Assembly (NCBI GenBank): GCA_013396915.1
Contig: VWZL01002517.1
Location: 198,812 to 262,811, forward strand
DNA: 64,000 nt
From: Stercorarius parasiticus
Lineage: Eukaryota > Chordata > Aves > Charadriiformes > Stercorariidae
Reading direction: 5' to 3'
A program made the translations under genes and the position numbers. The notes under the pieces are model-generated. The model saw only the letters and a program-made list of their open reading frames with translations. It ran no database searches and was not told the DNA's origin. This document shows positions 1 to 13,325 of this stretch, piece after piece. Numbering within the stretch: the first letter of the stretch is position 1; each line of letters begins with the position of its first letter.

Positions 1-834
1 ATTTGGGACTACCTGGCTGGAGATGTTTTGTTTACTGAGTGGACTAGTTGGGAAGGGAGCTCATGAAAAAAGGTGATTCATTCATACCCGATCTGAAAAC
101 CGCAGCGAACTTCCAGAAACAAGATCTGGGTTTGCTGCCCACAGGTTACAATTGCCAAAATGTTTGCATGTGTCTGCAAGCAGGGAGGGAATCACGATTT
201 ACAATTTTGTGTCTGGTGTGTACAAAGTGCTACTGTAATTCTCTGAAATAAAATACATTTCTTTGAAAGCGCAGAGGCTGCAGGTGTTCAGTGTAGCATT
301 TTAAGTAGAAATAAGGAATCTTATTCCTCTTTGTGTTTATCATTTTTACACAGACAGGGCTACATTAACCCTTGACTGACACTCACAGAACTAAGTGGGG
401 AAATTTTACCTGGTGCCAGAGTGATGTTGCTCTAGAGGAGCATGAAATGCCCAGACAGCGTGTGTTTCTGCCCAGACATCTGCGTTTGTTGAGTTTAGTG
501 CTTGAAAGCAGTCCAGTGCTTCTGGGCAGGGGACGGGATAGGGGACATGGCGTGTAGATTTAACACAACTTCCTCTGTCTATTTGCTTGTTCTGAGCAGT
601 TTTCGTAGATGAACTCATGTGTGCACACATGAAAGCATGCTGGTCAGGATTTACAGTGCATCTCTGATCTGTGAGCACGTCGTGGCTTTAGGAAGAAGCC
701 TTGTGCTGTGGGACCTTGGCTGTAACTGTTGGGGATCGGGATCCAGTCCCGTTCCTGCTGCGGCCAGCAGCACCCTGGCTGTTGTCTCTCTGCTTTTGCA
801 CGGCAGCAAGGGAGTGTTTCACTGAGCGTACCTT
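1..834. other. Unique non-coding sequence with one poly(A) signal
   Basis: No gene is recognised. A canonical AATAAA hexamer lies at 247-252 on the + strand. The next 40 bases have no clear GT-rich downstream element, so it could be the 3' end of a transcript entering from the left or a chance match. The short open frames here have no family resemblance and overlap on both strands. The rest is mixed-composition unique sequence. Confidence 0.4.
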
Positions 835-854
835 AAAAAAAAAGAAGAAAAAAA
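835..854 (+). repeat. A-rich simple repeat
   Basis: A run of A interrupted by single G residues. No LINE or SINE body is recognisable upstream, so I read it as simple low-complexity sequence and not as a retrotransposon tail. Confidence 0.6.
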
Positions 855-3800
855 GTAACAGAAGAAATTGGTTATTTAAGCAGCACATTAAACAGTACCT
901 AAAATTTACTGATGGCACGTACAGGAGTATTCTTGTTCACCTCACTGCTCTACACAACACTGCTTGTCCCCTCTGTGGGGCCCGAGAGCCATCGTACTCT
1001 GTGTGTGATACCCTCTATAGGATCCTCTCAGTACTCTCTGTACTCCACAACAAAAGTCTGACAGAAGATATGTTTTTTTACTCATGATCTAATGATAATC
1101 TTCTGTTCATTGCTTCAGTTCGGGACGGCAAGGAGAGAGTGACAGAGGGAATCACTGGAGATTTTAAAGGCAACTGTTTGTTTTAATCTGTGCAAACAAA
1201 CATTCAAAAATGAGTCAGCTCTGGCTATTACCTGGAAGAAGCTTTACATAAAGCAGCACTTCACCGTCTCATGTTTTGCTGTTTCTTAGTACCATGTGAA
1301 TGTCGGTGCTTGAGCAGGAGAAAAATTATTTATCTAACTCTCAGGGAGAGAGCGTCTAATGGGATGAAAGAAGACTTAGAACTCTGTGGAGCACTGGAAT
1401 TCGCCATCAAGGTTGTACAGACTATAATGCTGACACTATTCTGCTGCTGTGTTAGAAATACCCAAACATTTAGCTCCCCAGCAGCCAGCCACTGAAGGCA
1501 TCCAGGGGCAGGTTTACACGTGAGGAATCTGACGGGCTGGTGCGCGGTGCTGCACAGAACCGCAGGCGTCACCTTGCCCTGCTCTACCCGCTGAAAGGCT
1601 GCAGGACGTGGAGCCCAGTTGCGCTGGAGTCGGGGATTCTGGCAGGTGGAGAGATGAGTCTCTGAGAGCCTCCCTGCCTTGTGCCCGCCGCCACAGCTGC
1701 GCTCGCATCGGGGTCTGTGTGGTTTTGCCTCCTCCACAGCTGTAAGCAGAGCGGGAGACGGCCCCGCTTGCTCTTCTTTTACTGCTTACACTCCGCAGTG
1801 ATTTCTGCTGCGCTTCCACGTCTGCTTTGCACTGTTACTTTGGGAACCTGCGTTTTCTTGTAAGACAAAATCATAGAGAGTTCAGACATGGAAATTACAT
1901 TTATCCTGTCTTCATTGCATTCCATTTGGTGTGTCTGCAGTTCATGCCAGTGTTTTGGGGGGTTTTCATACTGGTGGCCAATCACGCCCCACGTTCTCAT
2001 GGAGGAAGGGGCCAGGACATACGATGCTGCTTTGTGTCTGAATGTTGGTGTTGAAAGGGGTACGCAGGATCCCATAGCAAGTATCTCAGACAGCTAAATC
2101 TCTGCGGAGGGACACGAGGAGAACATATGGATTCTATTCAGCGCTAGAAGCTATGAATGTGCTATTCAGCGATGGTATGTATGACTTGGTGGTATATGCA
2201 AGAAGAACGGAGTCTGACCAGACAGCTATTACATCTAAAGGCCAGAGAAGGTGTTATAATGAAGGACTCCTTTCCATAATGAATGGATGGTGAAAGTAGG
2301 TTTAGAATGATGATTGGTGCAGCAGATACGAATGATCAAATGTGCAGTGCTCATCTAGCCACAAATAAGTCTTCTGGAGCAGGCAGAGGCTCTAGCTAGG
2401 ACTCATCCCTGCAAGCAGGTGGTGGCTGCTCTGGTCTGTGACAGCACTTCTTGAGTAGACACAGAATTCCCCGCAACGCTTGCCAAACTGACAGACAAGG
2501 TCCCTTCCTCTGCCCCGTGTGGGGTTAAGAGCTCTCCCTGCAATGTTTCTTCATTTATGCTGTCATTGGCCATCTGAAGAATTTGAGGTTGACCTTGGCT
2601 GCATCTCTTGTGCATCCTAGTGGAGCAGCTTTTGCTCTCTGGTCCTCAGGTATCAGGCTGGCTGGAGACCAGCAGCTATGCGGCAGGTCCCCTTTCTTGG
2701 ACTTGTTCCCACATGCGTGGGTGCAGCTGCAGGCTCCGGCTCCCACCAGGCTGCCAGAGCAGCCCTGCAGTGCGGGCTCGCGTGAGTGTTCGGGGTGAGA
2801 GGCTTCTTCAGCCGTGCACAGGGAAAAGCCTGGGCACCACGTGGAGAAAAGTGAGATGAGAGGAGAGACCCATGAACCTCATCAAGGTGGTGGGAGAGCA
2901 GCTGGACTATCCCAACAAATCCTCTGCTTCATGCTGTGTTTCTTTTCTGCTTTGTGGCAGGGTAGCGACTTCTAGACCAGGACTTACGCCATGGCTGTGG
3001 CAACAGGCACAGGTGGGACTGGTGTACGTCAGTGGCAGGTAGCTACAGGGTCCTCTGTGTGTGCAGAGGTGGGCTAATTTGGAAGACGTGGCAAAGATTA
3101 ATAGCCCCCTGACCCCTAGTTGTCACGTGCACGTGACACGGTGTGTGGTGGGGAGATCGATGCCTGGGCTCAGCCCCCGGTGTCACATTGCCTGCAGCTC
3201 AGCCGTGACCATCGGGTGGTCTTTGCTGGTGTCTCCTGAGTGAGTGCTTTGAGACCCTCCTCAAACGGGGTCTGTGGGCCACGAGTCTGATTGTTACTGG
3301 GGCACGTGCAATGCCTTTGCTAGAGAAGCGAGCCCGGCTTCTATGTGGTGCTTAGAACCGAACGGAGCAGCTGCCTTGGGGTGAGGTGCCCTGCAGAAGC
3401 GTCAGCGCCGAAGGAGAGGGCAGTGTCAGCACAGCTCAACAAACCGTTCCTCTCTGTCTGCTTTTTTGACAAGTGTCAGACCTCCCTCATCCTTAGGCTA
3501 ATGTCTTTCTGGATATCGTACATTGTGGTTAAAGCTTCCTTGCACTGTTCCAAGTAGCGGATCCTGTGTAATCCTCTGTGCACAGCCCCATATTGCTGAG
3601 CAATCCCTGCCCAGAGCCCCTGGGCAGCAGTGAAAGCCACCACCTTGGAGTCGGTGGGGGCCGTGTGCGCTACCCCTCCCTCAGCTCACACCAAACAAAA
3701 AGCCTTGTTGTGTTTTGTTTTTATCTAGGTGTAGCAATTCATGATTAGGATTTAAAGAGGGGACTTAAAATGACTTAATTGCGTTTCGTGTACTTCTTAC

Positions 3801-5060
3801 TTAAGTAAGAAAGCAAAATAAATCAGAATGGGATTCATTCATTTTAATTTGTTGTCGTTACTAATTATGTGATTAAGACCTCAAATACAATAACATTTTT
3901 ATTCAAGAAGAAAAAAATATGTTTTAAAATAGTTCTGTAAGAGAAATAGAATTTATTCTCAGGATCGGTCTTAAGAAATAATGTTACAGATATTGCTGGA
4001 CCCTGCTTTTTCTGCAGTTCATGTCACTAAAGAAGTTCTGCTCGGTGCAAGAAGAGCATCCCTTCTTTCTAGCTCTGCTGCCTTGCAGGGTTTGTAGAGA
4101 CGCTATTGTAGGTAGACTGTTTTTACTGTAAGTGAAAATTGGAATCAAGTATTTTTTCACCAGCTTGATTTGGCAAATGGACTTCTTTTTATCCACTGTG
4201 TGTAAGCGCCAGTTGCATTTTGATAATAAGAATAGTTAACGTGGGATGGCCGGCTCCGCGAGTGCATCGTCGTGCTTTCACCCACCACAACGCCTCCTGT
4301 TTTGCCACAGGGGCTGAGGCAGGTGGTTCCTTCTGCCCCGCTTTCAGAGAACAGTTACACACTGGCAACAGAAAGTTCATAATTTTGAAGATCAGTTGAG
4401 ATCAGATGCTCCCACAAGGTGTGTTCGTTAAGGTTTGTGTTAGTCTTCATTAAGGTACACATGAAGATGTGCAAGGAGGCTCCATTCAGCTTGGTCCAGC
4501 GGAGAGAAGAGCTCTCATCTTTTCCAGGATCACTTGAAGCGCCGTCCTCCTATGCCGAGAGCCCATGGCCGTGTTGGTGCAGGAGTCGTCTGTTCTGAAC
4601 CCTCCTGCCGTTGTCTCAGGTGAGAGGTAATGCCCAGGCAAAAGCACAGGCGCGTGGATCTGATGCAAAGGGCTTTAACGACCATGATCAGGAACGAAGA
4701 AGGAAACAGAATTAGACCAGCTCAGTGAACAGAAGCGATGCTTTAAATACGTTCTGGCCTACATCCCTATGCTTCCATTTAAATTCCCAAATCAAAACAG
4801 TTATTTTAGGGAAGTGTTGGAAGAGTAATGGATCCAGTTAAGGGGTGTAATATCTGCCTCTGCAAATGGGATACCGGAGGGAGCGGTTATTTTAAGGTTG
4901 TATGCGTACAGCTCGCAATACTAATAAACAGTCCTGGGGATAGATTGTGTACACACACATGCATCTCAGAGTTGGTTTCGTAGTCGGTTTTTCTCTGTCG
5001 ATTCAGCGCTCTGCCCTGCAATCTGAAACCGCGGATTCCAGCAGCAGAGTCTCTGCGCCT
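855..5060. other. Unique non-coding stretch, no gene recognised
   Basis: About 4 kb with no repeat I can name and no credible coding frame. Moderately GC-rich patches (about 1500-1800 and 2600-3250) alternate with AT-rich sequence (about 3700-4200). The open frames of 60-135 codons are mostly supported by GC-rich composition and overlap antisense frames of similar length, as expected by chance. Nothing else of note is seen. Confidence 0.5.
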
Positions 5061-5700
5061 CGTGCGAGGGTTCAACAATCTGCAACGTGCATCTGAAAAA
5101 AAGCAATTCAGACGCCCGCGGCCTCACACGAGGCTCACCCTGCTCACGGTGGAGACAATGAATCTATTGACTTTGACGGGGACAGGCCTGGCCCCGCTGC
5201 CACCGTGCAGGACGTTGTCTGGCGCATGGGTCCCTGCGCGAACAGCTCGTGGTGGTGGTTTCTGCTGCCTCAGGCACCGTCTCACATGTGGGTATTCGGA
5301 GATGGGAGGTTTAGCACAATACCCAGTCCCAGAGTTTTGAGTGGAAAATGTGCTCTGACACCCGAGGGGTGTTGTGGCCAGGTTTTCAGAGTGCTGGGCA
5401 CTGTCCTGCTCTCCAGCTGGCCAGCCCTGTGCCTCCGGCTGCTCCGGTAGCCCTGCTGGCCTCCGGCGAGCCCAGTGCCCGGGCGGGCTGGGGGCTCCTG
5501 GAGGATCTGGGGGTGGCGGGGCACGAGCACCATCAGCTGCTACGCTGGCGTTCCTGGCCACTGGTGTGTGTGAGAGCAGCGAGCCGAAGCGTGGCCCCTG
5601 GGCTCCTGTCGCAGCGAGGAGCGGGTGTAGTGCTGCAGTGTACAGCTGTGTACCTGCTGCTGTTGCAGTCTGTGAATAGACCTGTTCTGCAGAGGAGCGA
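5061..5700. other. GC-rich island, no gene recognised
   Basis: This block is clearly richer in G, C and CpG than its flanks. It produces overlapping open frames of 80-145 codons in several frames on both strands. The predicted peptides are rich in Pro, Ala, Gly and Arg and show no recognisable domain, so they are best explained by the lack of AT-rich stop codons. It could be a small CpG island or an alternative promoter, but nothing in the sequence proves either. Confidence 0.4.
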
Positions 5701-7632
5701 TGCCTGTTTGACTTGGCTAGGCAGAACCCAGCCTCTGGGCTATTTTGAGGCTTTTTGACTTACTCTGTTTTGAGTTAAACCGTCCCTCCTGCCTTGAGTC
5801 ACAGTGATTCCATTTACTGCGTTTTCAGATAGTTCATACTCCCCTTAATTTTGTCTTTCATTTCTCAGAAAGGCCACCTTAGACAAATGGTTTGGTTCAT
5901 GTAACGTGTTACTTACACTTTTTGGATGCAAAAGCTCCTTGCGTATTTAGTGATGACAAGTATAGGAGTTCTGTGTTTAACAGTCGAAATTCACGTAATG
6001 GCGCGGTGATCCTCACTCTGCCTTCCCTCTGGATAATGACCGCAGTTGGTCTTCTCTAGGCAGATTTGAAGTTTCTCATGGAAATATGCCTGTACACAGA
6101 TGAAATACATATGTTTGTCTGCAAAGGAGTGGTTATGCTGACGTTTTAGATACGCTGAGCGAAAGAGTGTAATCCACAAATACGGGTGAATGCTTCAAAG
6201 TGCAGCAGTGCAGGTACAGGACTTTAATTTTGTAGTGAAGTTTATGATTTCAGCCTTTTGTTCTGGAGCAGATTTCTACATTTCCTGTGATCTCAAATCC
6301 TAAAAAAAAAAACCAACAGTCTGATTAACAAAATCAAAACACTTTATTGAAATGTTGATCTTATATTTTACAGTTTAGCGGACATTAAAAAACCTGGACA
6401 TTTCAAAACTTGAAAAAAAATAGGTAGAAATATAATGTTTGGTTTTACTGTAAATGCTTTCTCTTCATCTTTATTTTAAAACTAACATTCCTCAAAAGTG
6501 ACATATTTTCCCCCAAGTTGTTTCACTTCTGACAAGCTGGTGTTTTCTGAGGTATGCGTGTCCATCAGAAAATTTCGGACTGGTGCTGGTGTAACATCAT
6601 AATTGGATTTTTGTTGCCAGATGAGGCCCAATTTCTTTAGCCAGGCAGTGGAATTTTGCCTGTGTCAGATTGCGTGCATGTGTCTCTAACGGGGGAGGCT
6701 GCGGCGCTGTGGAGGGAGGGGAGGGGTGGGATGCTTTGCTGATGCAGGAGAGGAGCCGTGGCCACGGTGCTGCCCCCGGTACCTCGCCGCCTCGGCAGGG
6801 CCAGGTCGGGGCTGCGCTGTCAAAGAGGAGACACACACTTAAAACCATTGATCTTATATTTTCAAGTTAACCGCTTCTGCAAGGATTAGCAGATTAAATG
6901 CCAGTCATCCTAGCTTTATTTAATTTCAGCTGTCATATTGCCAAAATACTTTCCTATAAAATATCAGGGATCAGGCTGCATTGCTTCAGTCCAGGGCATT
7001 TTCTATGGAGTTGAGTAGGCTGAGCTTTGCTGCCGTGCTGTGGACTTGGAAGAGGAGGAACTTGCACATGTTCTCCAAATCTGTTACCAATGTGCCGAAA
7101 AGCAACCGCATCAGCAGCAGCCTAGAAGCCATCGAGCACGTGTGGGACGCTGCTGTGCGTGGTCTACCAAGGCCGGCAATGCCACCGGTGCCCAGGGGGC
7201 GCAGGCTGCTCGTCCCATGGGCAGCCCCATGTCGTGGTGCCCCCTCCTGCCCGTGACACAGGGGACTTGCTGCAGATCTGCAGGTGCACCAGGGAGGCGA
7301 GGGCTGGGTTCTAAATCTGTCTGTGCCTCAGGTGCCTCATGAGTAACGGTGTTTGGTTTTGCAAACGATGCCGCCCTTTGGTGAAGAGCTGTTGAGGACT
7401 ATTCCACCACTGCCCATAGAGTACTTGGAAAGCCTCAGCTTCAAGGCATTGTTGGTCTTGATCCAAAGTCAATGGAAATACCTGCATTACATTTAATGGC
7501 CTATGTAACAAGCACTTACAGAAATGTAATATCTTACTTATTGGCTTACTTGATACCAGAGCGCCAATGAAGGAAAGTTGCTCAAATGCCTCCAAATTTC
7601 TGGCTCTTGAGCATCTATCTGCCACCTTCTTT
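5701..7632. other. Unique AT-leaning sequence, no gene recognised
   Basis: Mostly AT-rich unique sequence with a short GC-rich patch at about 6690-6820. Positions 6880-7160 and 7390-7620 have few CpGs and no simple repeats, the texture often seen in conserved noncoding DNA, but this cannot be tested without an alignment. No splice-bounded exon was recognised. Confidence 0.4.
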
Positions 7633-7668
7633 TGGTTTTTTGTTTGTTTTTTTTGGGGGGGGTGGGTG
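7633..7668 (+). repeat. T-rich run followed by a G-rich run
   Basis: A T-rich tract with interspersed G is followed directly by eight G, one T and three G. It is low-complexity sequence, and the G run could take part in a G-quadruplex on this strand. No transposable element body is recognisable next to it. Confidence 0.6.
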
Positions 7669-8129
7669 CTTTTTGGAAGGACGCATGAGTTTTGACTTGA
7701 AAGTGAGAAGTCAGGCTTTAAGAGCTAACATATACCAAAGAAGAAAGCCCTGAGAGCTTTCAATCTGTGTGCTGTGAGCGATGCTCCCCCACTCAGACAA
7801 ACTCAGCCTACGGTCCTCCTCCTGCAGAAAGAGCCCCTCACCATGTTCCCCTCAGACCTTAATGAGTTTAGTCTGCGGGATTTCCTCTTCCGGTGACATT
7901 ATCAGCAGAAATTACCCTGTACCATTACCTGTGGCCAATGAAGGTTGACAGGCCTCCCCTGGCTCTCCTCTCCTGGACTGTGTGCGGCTCCCCGAGACAG
8001 GAAGGTCTCGTCTGGACTTGACCCTTTGAAGTTTCCCTCACCTCCACCTACCGCTCGCTGCGATTTCAGCGCGGTGGTCCCCTGTCCCATGCGCTTGGGG
8101 GCTGTGGATGCTGCCGTGGTTGTTACAGC
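7669..8129. other. Unique non-coding sequence
   Basis: Nothing recognised. This is mixed-composition sequence leading into the GC-rich block to its right. Confidence 0.4.
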
Positions 8130-8760
8130 TGGGTGCCGTGGGTGCATGGGGGGCTGCGCTTTGTGAGCTGGGGGGGCTGCAGGGGGTCCCCGACATCCCT
8201 CCCGCCCAGCCCAGGGTGGCTGGGGCTGGCCCGTGGCCCCCTGAGGAGGGGTGCAGGTTTGCCAACTGAGGAGGCTGAAGGGATGCAGTACAATTATTTC
8301 TCAGGCGATGCTTAACTTCAAAGATGTTTAAAGAGAGAAAAACATGTTGGAGAAGAACGGTCACTCTGGTGGTAACAAATGAGCATCTTAGCAAGGACTG
8401 AGGTGCTTGTGGCTGTTTCCACTGATTTCCCCGCTCACCAGCTGGTGCCCAAACCCAGCTGAGGGGTCCCGGGCGTTTGTCCTGCCGCCACCCACCACCA
8501 GCAGCCTCCCCTCGGTGGTCCTGGCCTGGCCCCCGAGCACAGGGCAGAGCTGGGACAGGGGGTGAAGGGTGTGGGGTGCGAGGCCATCTCGTCCCCCCTC
8601 GCTCTGTGCCGCAGCATGGTGGCGCGGCTGGGCGAAGGCTGGGGCTGTGTGGCACGGCTGGTCCGGGGGGGGCCCGGACCCTGCTCTCTGCCTGCTGGTG
8701 GCAGGGACCCCTGTGCCTGGACACCCTCATCCCGAGCATCCTGCCTCATGGCAGGCTTGT
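8130..8760. other. GC-rich island with G-runs, no gene recognised
   Basis: A GC-rich block with several runs of seven or eight G (for example near 8171 and 8666). It gives a 233-codon open frame on the minus strand and frames of up to 217 codons on the plus strand that run through the same DNA. The peptides are proline- and glycine-rich with no family resemblance. Overlapping long frames on both strands point to a compositional effect and not to coding. Confidence 0.4.
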
Positions 8761-10902
8761 GAGACCAGCCCAGGTTTTTGGCCTTTTTGAAAGAAAAACA
8801 GTGTATGGGATTGTTCGTAAAACTCTAACTCTCCCAAGAATGAGTACACATGACCTTGTTTGTGTATTTTTACAGCAGAGCTGTGCTCCTTTGGCTGTAA
8901 AACACTCTGGGCTTTGCTGCTCTGGGCGCAGCAGCATCCTGCAGGCCCTTCTGTGCCCAGCGCAGTGGTCCAGCAGCAGGAGCGATGGGGAGATGTGGGC
9001 ATTTGCTGCCCACAGACTGGTTTGTCATGTGTGCAGCCTGGTAACCCCAGCGCTGCTCAGTCCCGTGCCACCTTGGAGTGAGACAAGCCTGAATGTGTAC
9101 TATCTTTTTGGGGGCAACAAACTGTCCTAACCCTCCTCTGTGAATGCTGAATGAAGTCCTTGGTGAATGAGGGTTGAAATTGGAAGCAGCTAAGTAAGCC
9201 TGATACATGCTGTGTATTCTGTGTTCGTATACATAACTGTTCAGTATCTTAAAAACCCCTCTTAAGGGAGTGGTTTTCCAGCGATTATGAAAAACAAGTT
9301 GTGTAGCATCTGGGTATGCAGAACTATAGCCAAACGCCACTTTGTTATTGAGTCTTTTCCTTTCCCTGCGATTTTACTTTTAAACATTCATTGCATGGCT
9401 GTATCATTCATCTTGAAAATTTAGGAAGGGTATACCTCAGGAGTGTTTTCTTTGTTTAGGACTCTGCTGGCTTCACTTTATGTCTATTGGTTATGTCCAT
9501 AGCCAGGCATTGTTTAGCCTACATTAAGTGACTCAGAATGGTTTCGGTTTACATCCACTTTATCATTCTTATCTGCTATAGAATTACCATACACAGAAAT
9601 TCAGACCTCTCTCTGTACAGCTAGATAAAGAAATATAACTCTATGCATGAGCTCCAAGGGCACTGTAAATGCCACAGCCTTGATTAAAAATGTCTACTTA
9701 GCAAAAAACAGGGAAGCCTTTTTGCAAGATGGAGTGTCTCAGTTCTGGTCTGATGGTTTTGGGTAACAAAAGGCAATGTCCTCTGGCATCAGCCCTGAGA
9801 GGCGAAACAAGGTTCAGTAAAACACACACATTTCATGCCTTGTGGCTTCAATGCTGGGCTCGCAGACTGCGGGGAGGACACCCAGGAAAAAGGCAACTTT
9901 GTCCTGCTTGGAGGGTACCCAGGAGAAACATCTTCTCCCCGATGGTAACTTCATCCCACTTTCCTGTCACCCTCTAGGGCAGACGCGCTCTGCAGAGAAG
10001 GGTTTACCACGGTTGTTAGCAGCAGGGAGTTCTGGTAGTGCTTTTCTCTGGCCCAAAATGCTGGATTGCTGGGAAACTTTCTGTGGCTGTGTTGGAGAAG
10101 CACCACCCTCTCCGAGCCCCATCTGCAGGGAGGTAACCTGGCGCAGGTCCCGTAGCTTTATTGTGGATAAGGGAGGACACAAGGGGGATAACTGCTCCTC
10201 GTGGAGCATTTCTCTCCGTGGCTGCTGTCTCTCTAGGGGAACAAAGGGCCTTTCCTGCTCCCAGGTGAGGCAGCAAGTATTAAACCCTGGCTGGGGGACC
10301 TGCTATGGATTTGCATTGCTACGGCTGCTTCTGATTCTGCAGCTTTTCTGGGGCTTCATTAACCCAGTCACTTGATTCACAGCTTGGAGAATTAGCATGG
10401 TTTTCTGTAACTGGGAGGCCTTCATGTAAAGCTTGATCTTGGTGTAATTCTCAGTCAGTTTGGTAATTTTATTGGGCCTCAAAGTATTCTGTGGCTGGAG
10501 GAAATGCTCTGTGTAAAACTCACAGCTTCATCTGGTAGTGATTTGTCATTTACCATGTTTTGGGCTTGCTGCCAGCTCAGCTGTTGCCAAATGAAAGGAA
10601 GACGAGGGAATAAAATGATTATCAGGAAAAGGCTTAGAAATGTTGCAAATGAAATAGACGAAGAATGGCTTAAAACTAAGATGAGGATATATATAATCAA
10701 TCACAGAAATCATGGGGGCAGGCAGCAAGGGAGTTCAAGTTTCCCCTAGACTAGAGTCCTGTTCACACTGAGAACGTTTCGGTGTTATCCTTCAAATATA
10801 CATGATCAAGCGGACCACCAAGACAAAATTTCCCGTGAACCTGTAAAACCGTACTTATCTCTATTTTGTGTATCTTTATATGGGGTATCTGTTATTAGTG
10901 GT
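8761..10902. other. Unique sequence with a conserved-looking AT-rich block
   Basis: No gene recognised. Positions 9460-9720 are AT-rich, nearly free of CpG, and not simple repeat, a texture compatible with a conserved noncoding element. An inverse octamer motif (ATTTGCAT) lies at 10309-10316. Open frames of up to 177 codons near 9842-10375 have no recognisable domain. Confidence 0.35.
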
Positions 10903-10905
10903 TAA

Positions 10906-11115
10906 AAAGCCTGCTGTTATTACACATTTACTCTGCGGTGGGAGCTGAAGGTCGGGGAGGTATACCTCAACAGGCAGAAGTCCTGCGCGGCTGCGCTGCT
11001 GACCCTGGCCACCTCCGCTTTCAGCAGTTACTGGTCCATGCTCGTGGAGCTGGTGCTGCATTTCAGCAGCAGCGTGCAGGGGCCTGGGAATCGACTGCTG
11101 TCCCTCACCTGCTGA
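10906..11115 (+). other. Exon-like open frame of 69 codons, unrecognised
   Basis: A GC-rich island of about 200 bases sits in AT-rich flanks. One frame is open from just after an in-frame TAA at 10903 to a TGA at 11113-11115. Its third codon positions are strongly G/C-biased. The peptide holds a short hydrophobic run (about residues 26-38, in the CAAALLTLATSAF region), then a Ser-Tyr-Trp, then a second Leu/Val-rich run. There is no start codon until 11038, and I see no clear acceptor or donor bracketing it. It could be a degraded exon, a retropseudogene scrap or a chance frame. No homologue is recognised. Confidence 0.2.
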
Positions 11116-13325
11116 ATAGGTGGAAGAATATTTTCAAGTGGACTGCCTAAATCCATAACCACTTTGAAAAAGAGCCCTGAGTTTTTATTAATGGAATTTT
11201 TGGTTTGAAGGACTGAGCGCTACAGGTGAAAAATTTCAATTCCATACATCACCTTTCAATGATCGTATTTGATTTGTGTAAGCAGTTGTTTCCTTACACT
11301 TTCACTACTGGGTTTTGGGTTAATACACACATTTATTCAGAATTGGTGTCTTTATGTTCTGAAAAAATAAAAGGTCAAAAGATAAGGGTGACTCAACAAA
11401 TACTTTATCCAAATATCAGGTATTTCTAGCGCTTATAAATTGTTTTGGAGACAGTTCCACAGCTCTGTCAGCAGCCAGCTGTGAAGGGAATTTCCTACAA
11501 CTTTTAATATGCTCCTAATCTAATAATTTTTCTTCTCAGCTATGTGAGGTAAGTCAGTAAAATTTAAGAGGCAGAAACAGAGGTGTAGGGAGATTGATGA
11601 CTTTACTAAGGTCCTATGAGATCAGGGTGTGCTAGCACAGTGCTGCCCCAGGTAGCGTGGTGTGAGGATGCTCTCGCATTAACTCGGGATGATCACGCTG
11701 AACGCCGGCTAGGCAAGAAAGGAGTGGCACTGTGGGAATGGGCCATGCCAAGCACCGGTCAGGAAGGCAGGCGGACAGCCTGGGAGACATCCTTTCAGTG
11801 GCTCATCTGGGTTGGGCAGTCAGAGGTGAGTGACGAGGTCTGGGCCCACAGCAGGAGCAGCAGCACTGTAATCCTACTGTGTGGTACCTGGTGTGCAGAT
11901 GTGGGCTTCTTACAGGCGTGTCACCTTTTGGTAGACAGAAGTTGAACAAAGCAGCAGCTGTTCTGGTAAACTTGCACTTCTCCAAGCTCCAACTCTGCTT
12001 ATTATGTCCCGGTTTTCTCAGTCCAGGTATCCGCTCCACTAATGAACTGCAAGGACTGCATTTGTTCTTCTTTATCCACTGTCCTTATCATGGTTACCCT
12101 TACCATGGTTACTACTGCTACTTTCATCCCTTAGTCTCCCTTCCAGATCCACTCTTCCTTTTCCTGCCTTTATTTTAATTTTTCTGCTGCTTTGAGATGC
12201 ATATTGCCTTAGCTACTTTTCCCCTGCTGTGCTAAATTGGTCCTTGAGGAAGGCAGTGCCTTCCATTATCGCATATCGTTGCTGATTTTCCCTTACAGAA
12301 AGGAATGGCTGCTGTCGAGGGGGTCTGGCCTTGATGATAGGCGGCTTGATGTCTGTTATGGTTGTAGCCTTCAAATACATGAGCAAGAGACATTTTCTTG
12401 TCTTGTGGTCTTTTTATTCTTTCTTGAAGGTGCACTGGTACACTGAGAATAAGGAACTGAAATTGAGCTGGCAGTGACTTCTTTGTGATATCAGCACGCT
12501 GGAATACAGTTCTGTCTTATTCAGAACACTGTTGCTCTTGATGTGAGATGTACCCCTACCCCACCAGCTCTTCTCCCCACCCAAAGCCTTGACTGATGTT
12601 GCATACTTGTATGCTTTCAATGGTGGTGAGCAGGTGAGGCTGTATCTTTTTGATATCACTAAAAAAGCTATTAAATAGTGAGCCTAATGGAGGACTAAGA
12701 GCAAGGAAATGTTAGGTTTTATTCCAGCCTTTGAAACCAGCATCCTTGGTAGTACTGTATACGATGCTATGTACAAATCTAACTTAGGAAGTGTTAATGT
12801 GAACTGAAACCTGTAGGGACAGCATACACTCAAAGAAACGTCTGTTTATTGTGCTTGAACTTTTGGTTAGTGAAAGACAGGATCCATTTAGAAAAGGAGA
12901 TGGGGAAAGGAAGACTGCTGAGATGCTAAATAGACATAGGAAGGCAATGATAATTTAAAAATGGATTTGTATTCCATCTCTGTAGAGCAGTGATGTATAT
13001 ACTTTTTGATATTTGGAAAATGTGAATTTATTTTCCATGCTGTGCTCTAATAAAAGTGTGGATTCAGCTTTCCTAACCATGAAAATATAGATGGTCACCA
13101 CACTGGAAATTCTTCTTTTTCATGTTTTGGTCCCTGTTATCCTATTTCCAATCATTTGAGGTCATTTGTATTAAGTGCTGCTTGAGCAATTTGGAAGATC
13201 TGTAAAGTTCAGTCTCTGAAATTAATTTTAGTATGTCTGGGTGCATTATCTGAGGCTGTGTAAGAAGCAAAGAAATTAATATAGTTCATCCTGGTTTGTT
13301 CTACACGGGGGTCCATCATGGTTGC
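11116..13325. other. Unique non-coding sequence with a small tandem duplication
   Basis: No gene recognised. A 15-base unit occurs twice in tandem at about 12085-12114, built on CATGGTTAC. The remaining sequence is AT-leaning and unique. Short open frames have no family resemblance. Confidence 0.4.

Noticed and set aside
247..252. The 3' end of a protein-coding gene entering from the left
   Set aside because: Only an AATAAA is visible. No coding sequence or downstream GT-rich element supports it.
8038..8739. A 233-codon minus-strand open frame
   Set aside because: It is a compositional artefact of a GC-rich island with a long plus-strand frame through the same DNA.
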